Source: CADEDH01 sp965263455
GTDB taxonomy: Bacteria > Actinomycetota > Acidimicrobiia > Acidimicrobiales > SZUA-35
Direction of reading: 5' to 3'
Assembly: GCA_965263455.1 (NCBI GenBank)
Contig: CBDHHN010000004.1
Span: forward strand, 744,001 to 808,000
Length of the DNA: 64,000 nt
A model generated the notes under the pieces. It worked only from the letters and a program-made list of their open reading frames with translations, was not told the origin of the DNA and did not search any database. Shown one piece after another: positions 58,325 to 64,000 of this stretch (its first letter is position 1; every line of letters starts with the position of its first letter). The position numbers and the translations under genes were made by a program.

Positions 58325-59377
58325 TCAGGTCCGGATCGAACGGTCCGACGACCAGGGGGCGTAGGGCGCGGTGACGAAGGCGGCCAGGGTCACGAGGGCG
58401 ACGTCGTAGTTGACCCGCCACCCCCGGAACGCCCGCCACGCCTGGTCGTGGTCGGCCACCAGAGGCAGCCCGGCGGCCGCCATCGAATTCATGGCGGCGT
58501 CGAACTCGGACCGGGACACGCTGATGGGGTCGTCGGGGGACGGGTCGTCGGGCACCTCGAACCCGTAGGCCCGGGCGATCTCGTTGAGGGCGATGTAGCC
58601 CGACCGGAGGCACAGGGCTGCCTGGCGATCGGCCTCGAGGTCGAGACACGACAGGTGGAGTGAGGCGGCGTCGAGCACGGCGCCGCCGGTGGTGAGCCAC
58701 GACCGGTCGGGGTTGGGTGAGCGGAAGAAGGGCAGGGCCATGAACGAGGTGTGGGTCTCGGCCAACTCGTTGAACCACTCCTCGAACCGGCCCCAGATGT
58801 CGTCGGTGTCGCCCAGGGCCCCGATGCGGTGGAACCGCTCGAGCATCTCGGTCCCCGACGGCGGGGTGCCGGCCCGCACCGCCATGTAGGTCACGATCCG
58901 CTCCCGTTCCGAGAACAGCCCGTAGATGGTGGGCAGGAACGAGATCAGGAGCGCCACCAGGATCAGGCCGATCACGGCCTCCAGCACCTCCAGGACGGTG
59001 CCGGGCCAGTCCGTGCCGGTGGAGGCGAAGCCGAGGGTGGTGACCGACGAGCCGCTGATCCGGAACGCCTCCCGCCACGTCCCGACCCCGATCCCCCAGT
59101 ACATGAAGGCGAAACCGACGGTCGTGGCCAGGACCCAGGTCACGGCCAGCAGCACCAGGCCGAACGGGGCATGGTGGACAAGAATCCGGTCCTGGGCCCG
59201 CGCCGTCGGCGCCCGGTTCACGGCCGGACGGAGGAGTCGGGCCAGACCCCGGAAGACCAGGCGCTGCAACAGCAACGACTGCCCCCGGGGCACGACCACG
59301 GTCCGGACCGCCGAGGCGAAGGTGAGACCGGCGATCGCCAGCCCGACCCCGAAGACGGCGACCCGCAGAGCCAGCAT
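58325..59377 (-). CDS. Two-pore-helix channel-like membrane protein
   Basis: The 350-residue protein has three hydrophobic helices (about 3-25, 70-95, 128-150). Between the second and third lies a pore-loop-like segment GSSVTTLGFAST at 109-120, which resembles but does not match the K+ filter TTxGYG. The C-terminal 190 residues are soluble and helical. It may be an ion-channel relative with altered selectivity or no conduction. It begins 3 nt after the stop of the Rieske/glutamate-synthase gene, so the two are cotranscribed. Confidence 0.65.
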   Translation of the reverse strand: MLALRVAVFGVGLAIAGLTFASAVRTVVVPRGQSLLLQRLVFRGLARLLRPAVNRAPTARAQDRILVHHAPFGLVLLAVTWVLATTVGFAFMYWGIGVGTWREAFRISGSSVTTLGFASTGTDWPGTVLEVLEAVIGLILVALLISFLPTIYGLFSERERIVTYMAVRAGTPPSGTEMLERFHRIGALGDTDDIWGRFEEWFNELAETHTSFMALPFFRSPNPDRSWLTTGGAVLDAASLHLSCLDLEADRQAALCLRSGYIALNEIARAYGFEVPDDPSPDDPISVSRSEFDAAMNSMAAAGLPLVADHDQAWRAFRGWRVNYDVALVTLAAFVTAPYAPWSSDRSIRT

Positions 59378-59380
59378 GGC

Positions 59381-61003
59381 TCAGAGCCGGACGCCGCCGT
59401 AGGCGATCCCGGTCAGGTGGGCCATCTCCCGGTCGAAGGTGGTGAGGTCGTCGGCACAGAACTGGTTGAGATGGTCGTGGCCACAGGCCCGGGCCAGGAC
59501 CGCCATCAGGTCGACGCTGGCCGAGAAGAACCGCTCCAGGCGCTGGGCCGCCTCGGCCACGATGAGGCGGGCCCGGAGGTCCTGCTTCTGGGTCGCGATA
59601 CCGACCGGGCAGTTGTCGGTGTGGCAGGCCCGCATGCCCAGGCAGCCGATGGCCTGCATGGCGGCGTTGGACACGGCCACGGCGTCGGCCCCCAGGGCCA
59701 GGGCCTTGGCGAAGTCCCACGGCGTCCGCAGCCCCCCGGTCACGACGAGCGTGATGTCGCGCCGCCCCCGGGCGTCGAGGTGGCGACGGGCTCGGGCCAG
59801 GGCCGGGATGGTGGGGACCGAGATGTTGTCGCGGAACAGCACGGGCGCCGCCCCGGTGCCGCCGCCCCGGCCGTCGAGGATGATGTAGTCGACCCCGATG
59901 CGCAGGGCGGCGTCGATGTCGTCCTCGATGTGCTGGGCCGACAGCTTGACCCCGATGGGAATGCCGCCGCTCTCGGACCGGACGTCCTCGGCCACCTTGG
60001 CGAAGTCGTCCTCGCACTCGAACTGGGGGAACGTGGCCGGCGACACCGCCGACTGGCCTTCGGGCAGCCCGCGGACCTCGGCGATCTTGCCGACCACCTT
60101 GTGGCCCGGCAGGTGGCCACCGGTCCCGGTCTTGGCCCCCTGGCCCAGCTTGAAGTGGAAGGCCTGGACGTGGCGGACCTTGTCGAGGCTCCAGCCGAAG
60201 CCGGCCGAGGCCAACTCGTAGAAGTAGCGGTTGTTGGCGGCCTGCTCCTCGGGCAGCATGCCGCCCTCACCGGAGCAGATCCCGGTGCCGGCCGATTCGG
60301 CCCCCGTGGCCAGGGCCACCTTGGCCTCCTCCGACAGGGCGCCGTAGCTCATGTCCGACACGAACAGCGGGATCTCCAACCGCAACGGCTTGACCGCGTT
60401 GGGCCCGATGACGACCGAGCGACCGACCTCGACGTCGTCCAGCTTGGGCCGCCGGGCCAGCTGGGCCGTCACGAACTGGATCGAGTCCCAGGACGGGAGG
60501 TCCTGGCGGGGCACCCCCATGGCCACCGACGGCCCGTGGGAGCCGTAGCGGTCGAGTCCGGTGGCGGCCAGGGTCTGGATCAGCCCGACGTGGGGTTCCT
60601 CGGCCGCGCCATGGATGTCGGCGTAGGCCCCCTGGTAGGCGTCGCGCTCGTAGGGCTGCGGGTGATCGTCCTCCCACGCCAGCAGCTGGTCCAGGTCGAT
60701 GAACACCCCGTCGTCCTCGACCCAGGACTCGAACCGGTGGAGGGCCTCGTCGTTGTTGTAGGACGAGACCCCGGTGTCGATGCGGTAGTCCCAGCCGTGC
60801 AACCCGCAGATCAGATTGTCACCGGCCAGGTGGCCGTCGGCCAGCAGGGCGCCCCGGTGGAGGCAGCGGCCGTAGAGCACCGAGTGGTGATCGCCGTCGG
60901 CGTCGGACCACCGGATGACGACCAGGTCGACGTTCGAGACGAGGGCGCCGACCGGGGTCCGGTCGGGCAGCTCGCTCCAGGTGGCGATGCGGTGGGGGGT
61001 CAT
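59381..61003 (-). CDS. Rieske domain fused to a glutamate-synthase-type FMN domain
   Basis: The 540-residue protein has an N-terminal Rieske [2Fe-2S] domain with Cys47-x-His49 and Cys66-x2-His69, then a glutamate-synthase central/FMN domain (SDMSYGALSEEAK, GEGGMLPEEQAANN, KLGQGAKTGTGGHLPG, DGRGGGTGAAP) and the 3Fe-4S motif CLGMRACHTDNCPVG. The N-terminal glutaminase domain of classical GltB is absent, as in stand-alone archaeal-type GltS. The fusion suggests electron delivery from the Rieske centre to FMN/Fe-S. ATG 61003 follows GAGGAG; an upstream GTG at 61054 is less likely. Confidence 0.85.
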   Translation of the reverse strand: MTPHRIATWSELPDRTPVGALVSNVDLVVIRWSDADGDHHSVLYGRCLHRGALLADGHLAGDNLICGLHGWDYRIDTGVSSYNNDEALHRFESWVEDDGVFIDLDQLLAWEDDHPQPYERDAYQGAYADIHGAAEEPHVGLIQTLAATGLDRYGSHGPSVAMGVPRQDLPSWDSIQFVTAQLARRPKLDDVEVGRSVVIGPNAVKPLRLEIPLFVSDMSYGALSEEAKVALATGAESAGTGICSGEGGMLPEEQAANNRYFYELASAGFGWSLDKVRHVQAFHFKLGQGAKTGTGGHLPGHKVVGKIAEVRGLPEGQSAVSPATFPQFECEDDFAKVAEDVRSESGGIPIGVKLSAQHIEDDIDAALRIGVDYIILDGRGGGTGAAPVLFRDNISVPTIPALARARRHLDARGRRDITLVVTGGLRTPWDFAKALALGADAVAVSNAAMQAIGCLGMRACHTDNCPVGIATQKQDLRARLIVAEAAQRLERFFSASVDLMAVLARACGHDHLNQFCADDLTTFDREMAHLTGIAYGGVRL

Positions 61004-61152
61004 GGCGGGCTCCTCGGGCGGTGGGGCCGGGTCGAACGGCGCACATTCTGTCACGGCCGCTCCTGATCCGCGGGTCCGGGGCGACCTTGGTCCCAGCCCG
61101 CCGGAGCGACCTAAGGTGGCCGACAGACCACCGCCCTGACCCAGGGGAGCCC

Positions 61153-62145
61153 ATGACCTCCACGACCCCGTCCCACGCCCGTCCGGAACCGGCGCCCGAC
61201 GGGGCCATCCCGGTCCTCGATCTGGCCCCGTTGACCGCGGGTGAGCCGGAGGCGGCCGAACGGCTGGGCCCTGAGCTGGCCCGGGCCCTGACCGACGTCG
61301 GCTTCTTCTTCGTCGTGAACCACGGGGTCGACTGGGCCATGGTGGACGACGTCTACACCCAGGCGGGTCGGCTCCACGCCCTACCGGCCGAGGCCAAGGC
61401 GGCGATGCCCATGGACGGGGGCCACGGTGGCTACCTGGGCCTGGGCGGGGGTACGTCCTACGCCTCGGAGATCGCCGGCGAGGTCAGGACCCCCAACCTC
61501 AACGCCGCCTGGTTCGTGCACGTCAACGGTTACCGGATGGGCAACCGCTGGCCGGAGCTCGACGGCTTCCGACCCCGGATCGAGGCCTACGTCGACCAGT
61601 GCCAGGCCCTGGGCCGTCGTCTCCTGCCGGTGCTGGCGGCATCGCTCGACCTCGCCCCCGACTGGTTCGGCCCCCACTTCGACCGGCCGTCGTGCACCCT
61701 TCGGTTGTCGCACTACCCGGTGGTGGACCACGGTGACCACGACTGGGGCCTCGCTCCCCACACCGACTCCACCGTCTTCACCTTCCTTCCGGCCAACGAT
61801 GTCCCCGGTCTGGAGATCCGCCCCGCCGGACGACCGTGGACGGCGCCGCCCTCGCTGCCGGGGTCCTACCTGGTCAATTCGGGCGACATGCTCAAACGCT
61901 GGACCAACGGTCGCTTCGCCTCCACCGCCCACCGGGTCCGCAACGTCTCGGGTCGCGACCGATACGCCATGCCCTTCTTCTTCGGAGCCAGAGACGACGC
62001 CCTGATCGAGGCTCTCCCAACCTGCGTCGGCCCCGACGATCCGCCGCGCCACGAGCCGATCACCTACGGCGACTACCAGCGTTGGTTCCTCAACCGGAAC
62101 TATGCCAAGGTGACCGGCACCCAGGCGGCGGAGGAGGCCCCATGA
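61153..62145 (+). CDS. Isopenicillin-N-synthase family 2OG-Fe(II)-type oxygenase
   Basis: A 330-residue non-heme iron enzyme. The facial triad is clear: His203 and Asp205 in APHTDST, His260 in STAHRVRN, with Arg270 as the co-substrate Arg (RDRY). The N-terminal IPVLDLAPL and FFFVVNHGV segments are family-typical. Members oxidise amino acids, ethylene precursors or secondary metabolites; nothing in the window defines this substrate. Its stop overlaps the next start (ATGA). A TAAGGT box about 40 nt before the ATG may be its promoter. Confidence 0.9.
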   Translation: MTSTTPSHARPEPAPDGAIPVLDLAPLTAGEPEAAERLGPELARALTDVGFFFVVNHGVDWAMVDDVYTQAGRLHALPAEAKAAMPMDGGHGGYLGLGGGTSYASEIAGEVRTPNLNAAWFVHVNGYRMGNRWPELDGFRPRIEAYVDQCQALGRRLLPVLAASLDLAPDWFGPHFDRPSCTLRLSHYPVVDHGDHDWGLAPHTDSTVFTFLPANDVPGLEIRPAGRPWTAPPSLPGSYLVNSGDMLKRWTNGRFASTAHRVRNVSGRDRYAMPFFFGARDDALIEALPTCVGPDDPPRHEPITYGDYQRWFLNRNYAKVTGTQAAEEAP

Positions 62146-62963
62146 GCACCCAGGCCGAGCGACGGAGGGACGCCCTGCAGGTCCTCGCCACCCTGACCGG
62201 GACCGACGACCCGGCGGCGATGGCGGCCGCCATGGAGCGTCGACATGGTTCGCTCGGGACCTTCGCCGTCGACCACGTCCTGGGCGATCTCTGGTCGCGG
62301 CCCCAGCTGTCGCGCCGGGACCGAAGCCTGATCGTGGTGGCGTTCCTGGCCACCATCGGCTCCGACGACGAGCTGGGGGTCCACGTCGAGGGCGGCCTCA
62401 ATCACGGTCTGGAACGGGACGAGGTGCGGGAGGTGGTCAACCAGGTCGCCGGCTATGCCGGATTCCCGTTGGCCATGGCCGCCACCCGCATCGTCGACCG
62501 GGTCTTCGCCCGGCTGGACGGGGTCGAGCGCCTGGGGGCCAAGGATCCGGGGCCGTCGGTCGACGACGGCGACCGATGGGTGGCGGCGGCCGACGTCATG
62601 GGCACCCTGTTCGCCGGCCGGGCTGCCGCCGATCCCATCCAGGCCCGGGCCGGTGTGGTCGAGGCGCTGGGCGGTGTGGGCGAGATGGCCTTCGATTTCG
62701 GCTTCGGCGAGCTCTGGGCCCGGGGCCAGCTGTCGCGTCGGGACCGGTCCCTGGTGACCGTCGCCATACTGGCCATCCTCCGATGCGGCGAGGAGTTGGC
62801 CATCCACGTCCCGGCCGCCCTCAACCACGGCTGCACCCGGGATGAGGTCGAGGAGGTCATGGTCCAGCTGACCGTGTACGGCGGGTTTCCTCGTGCAGTC
62901 GAGGGGATGCGGGCGGCGCGGGCCGCCTTCGACCGCATCGACGCCCGATCGGCGGGCGCCTGA
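62142..62963 (+). CDS. Carboxymuconolactone decarboxylase (AhpD-like) tandem-domain protein
   Basis: The 273-residue protein has two CMD repeats, each with LSRRDRSL followed by an alpha-helical core (VVAFLATIGSDDEL and VAILAILRCGEEL) and NHGLERDEV or NHGCTRDEV. The CxxC of AhpD peroxidase partners is absent, so a decarboxylase/lactonase-like or ligand-binding role is more likely than thiol chemistry. It is coupled to the oxygenase gene, so the two may act on consecutive steps. Confidence 0.85.
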   Translation: MSTQAERRRDALQVLATLTGTDDPAAMAAAMERRHGSLGTFAVDHVLGDLWSRPQLSRRDRSLIVVAFLATIGSDDELGVHVEGGLNHGLERDEVREVVNQVAGYAGFPLAMAATRIVDRVFARLDGVERLGAKDPGPSVDDGDRWVAAADVMGTLFAGRAAADPIQARAGVVEALGGVGEMAFDFGFGELWARGQLSRRDRSLVTVAILAILRCGEELAIHVPAALNHGCTRDEVEEVMVQLTVYGGFPRAVEGMRAARAAFDRIDARSAGA

Positions 62964-62973
62964 GGTCGGCCGC

Positions 62974-63543
62974 TCAGCCGACCCACTTCGGCTCGTAGCC
63001 GGCGGCGGGCCCGGCCGCCAGTTCCACCGCCTCGGCCACGTTCTCGGCCCGCAGGGCCAGGGCCCGGTTGTGGTCACTCAATAAACCCAGACGTCGGGCC
63101 CCGTCCATCAACTCGAACAGCGGCCGGTAGAAGCCGTCGTGGTCGAGGAACACCACCGGCATCGAGACCAGACCCAGCTGGTTCCAGGTCAGGATCTCGA
63201 TCGCCTCCTCCCAGGTGCCGAACCCGCCGGGAGCCACCACGACCCCATCGGCCAGATCGGCCATGCGGGCCTTGCGAGCGTGCATCGTGGCCTCGACCTC
63301 CAGGCTGGTGAGCCCGCCGTGGGCCTTCTCCAGGGCCACCAGCTGCTCGGTCATGACCCCGATCACCTCGCCCCCGGCGGCGAGGGCGGCGTCGGCCAGG
63401 ACCCCCATGAGCCCGACGTCACCCCCGCCGTAGACGAGACGGTGTCCGGCGCCCGCCACCTCCCGCCCCAGTGCCTCGGCCGCTCCGGCCAGGGCGGGGT
63501 CGTTGCCGGTGCTGGAGGCGCAGTAGACGCAGATCGAAGCCAC
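62974..63543 (-). CDS. LOG family protein (TIGR00730, lysine-decarboxylase-like)
   Basis: A 189-residue Rossmann protein with CVYCASS at the N-terminus, the YGGGDVGLMG phosphate loop, and the PGGFGTWEE motif, the signature of cytokinin riboside 5'-monophosphate phosphoribohydrolases. It cleaves N6-substituted AMP derivatives or related nucleotides; many bacterial copies are annotated wrongly as lysine decarboxylase. The GTG at 63543 has a CAGACT box at -12, a weaker leaderless form. Confidence 0.88.
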   Translation of the reverse strand: MASICVYCASSTGNDPALAGAAEALGREVAGAGHRLVYGGGDVGLMGVLADAALAAGGEVIGVMTEQLVALEKAHGGLTSLEVEATMHARKARMADLADGVVVAPGGFGTWEEAIEILTWNQLGLVSMPVVFLDHDGFYRPLFELMDGARRLGLLSDHNRALALRAENVAEAVELAAGPAAGYEPKWVG

Positions 63544-63624
63544 GTTCGCAGTCTGCCCACGCCGCGGTGTCGTCGCCGACCCGGCCGCCACACCTCGCCG
63601 CCCTCGACCCATCGCCGCCCCCGA

Positions 63625-64000
63625 TCAGAACATCGTGAGGCCGGTACGGGCCACGAAGGCGGCCAGCGCGGCCCGACCGGCGAGCGAGTTGCCGGTCGGG
63701 TCCAGCGGCGGCGACCAGACACACACGGTGGCCCGGTCCGGCACCACCCCGACGATGCCGCCGCCGACGCCGGACTTGCACGGCAGACCGATCTCGTAGG
63801 CGAACTCGCCGGCGGCGTCGTACGTGCCGGCCATGAGCATGAGGGCGTTGACCCGGCGGGCGTCGAGCGGGTCGAGCACGGTTCGACCGGTGGCGGGGTC
63901 GACGCCGTCGTTGGCCAGGTACCGGGTGGCGGTGACCAACTGGCGGGCCGACATCGCCACCCCGCACTGTCGGAAGTAGACCCGGAGCACGTCATCGATG
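63625..64000 (-). CDS. glsA: Glutaminase A, C-terminal part (cut by the window edge)
   Basis: The frame is open to the last base, so the 5' part lies outside the window; about 125 residues are seen. VLRVYFRQCGVAMSARQLVTA, LANDGVDPATGRTVL, MAGTYDAAGEFAYEIGLPCKSGVGGGIVGVVP and SPPLDPTGNS are nearly diagnostic for serine-type glutaminase A, including the active-site KSGVGGG motif and the Tyr in GTYDAAG. The enzyme hydrolyses glutamine to glutamate and ammonia. Confidence 0.92.
   Translation of the reverse strand, partial: IDDVLRVYFRQCGVAMSARQLVTATRYLANDGVDPATGRTVLDPLDARRVNALMLMAGTYDAAGEFAYEIGLPCKSGVGGGIVGVVPDRATVCVWSPPLDPTGNSLAGRAALAAFVARTGLTMF

Noticed and set aside
1..64000. tRNA, rRNA, CRISPR arrays, insertion sequences and prophage genes
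   Set aside because: None were recognised by eye; no clover-leaf sequences, spaced repeats or transposase motifs were seen. A covariance search could still find small RNAs.
1..64000. Further selenoprotein genes in the window
   Set aside because: Apart from the peroxiredoxin, no gene showed family sequence continuing through an in-frame TGA; the CMD/AhpD-like protein has no Cys or Sec at the usual site, and no sel genes are present here.

Overview
The window is very G+C-rich and dense with genes, with short intergenic gaps and many 1-8 nt gene overlaps. CarD, a DUF3039 protein, a DUF2510/RDD membrane protein, an F420-type luciferase-like oxidoreductase, cyclase/ATPase signalling proteins and CaiB-type acyl-CoA genes all point to Actinomycetota. 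The mix resembles class Acidimicrobiia, but that placement is inference. Many genes carry a TANNNT box ending 6-8 nt before an ATG or GTG, the arrangement expected for leaderless mRNAs. I used it to choose several starts. I saw no rRNA, tRNA, CRISPR array, insertion sequence or prophage.

Layout. 1-4.4 kb: DUF1501 tail, class III aminotransferase with a degenerate metallo-beta-lactamase-fold protein, CarD, small membrane proteins. 4.7-9.2 kb: galE, a nucleoside hydrolase/ribokinase/DUF3039 run, a peroxiredoxin whose catalytic codon is an in-frame UGA (probable selenoprotein), and 5-formyl-THF cyclo-ligase. 9.2-15.1 kb: a 9-bp tandem repeat, M20 peptidase, a Thr-rich surface protein, tyrosine phosphatase, DUF2752, a GH3 enzyme with a disrupted 5' end, ung. 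15.1-20.3 kb: HpcH aldolase, TrkA/TrkH potassium uptake, an orphan ParA, a coiled-coil membrane protein. 20.6-33.2 kb: M50 protease, HAD phosphatase with a PLP decarboxylase, 3-hydroxyacyl-CoA dehydrogenase, OmpA-like protein, Bax-inhibitor-1 protein opposite a Fur regulator, GMC oxidoreductase, DUF3179 lipoprotein, ferredoxin, DedA.

33.3-37.1 kb is a tightly overlapped minus-strand operon that reads as a complete methylthioadenosine salvage route: nucleoside phosphorylase with a 6-oxopurine-type Asn, class II aldolase, MtnA, and an MTA/SAH-deaminase-like amidohydrolase. It looks like a deaminating variant of the dihydroxyacetone-phosphate shunt. 37.2-46.4 kb: a frameshifted ketopantoate-reductase homologue, amidohydrolase, F420 oxidoreductase, a cyclase/ATPase with a broken P-loop, and a 980-residue rubber-oxygenase-like (DUF2236) fusion.

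46.4-56.7 kb is lipid and CoA metabolism: SDR, beta-helix lipoprotein, dienoyl-CoA isomerase, DUF35 plus thiolase, then a coupled D-aminoacylase, MaoC and double CoA-transferase operon. 56.7-64 kb: AraC regulator, PPOX flavoprotein, channel-like protein, a Rieske/glutamate-synthase fusion, a 2OG-Fe(II)-type oxygenase coupled to a CMD protein, a LOG-family protein, and the C-terminal part of a glutaminase cut by the window edge.
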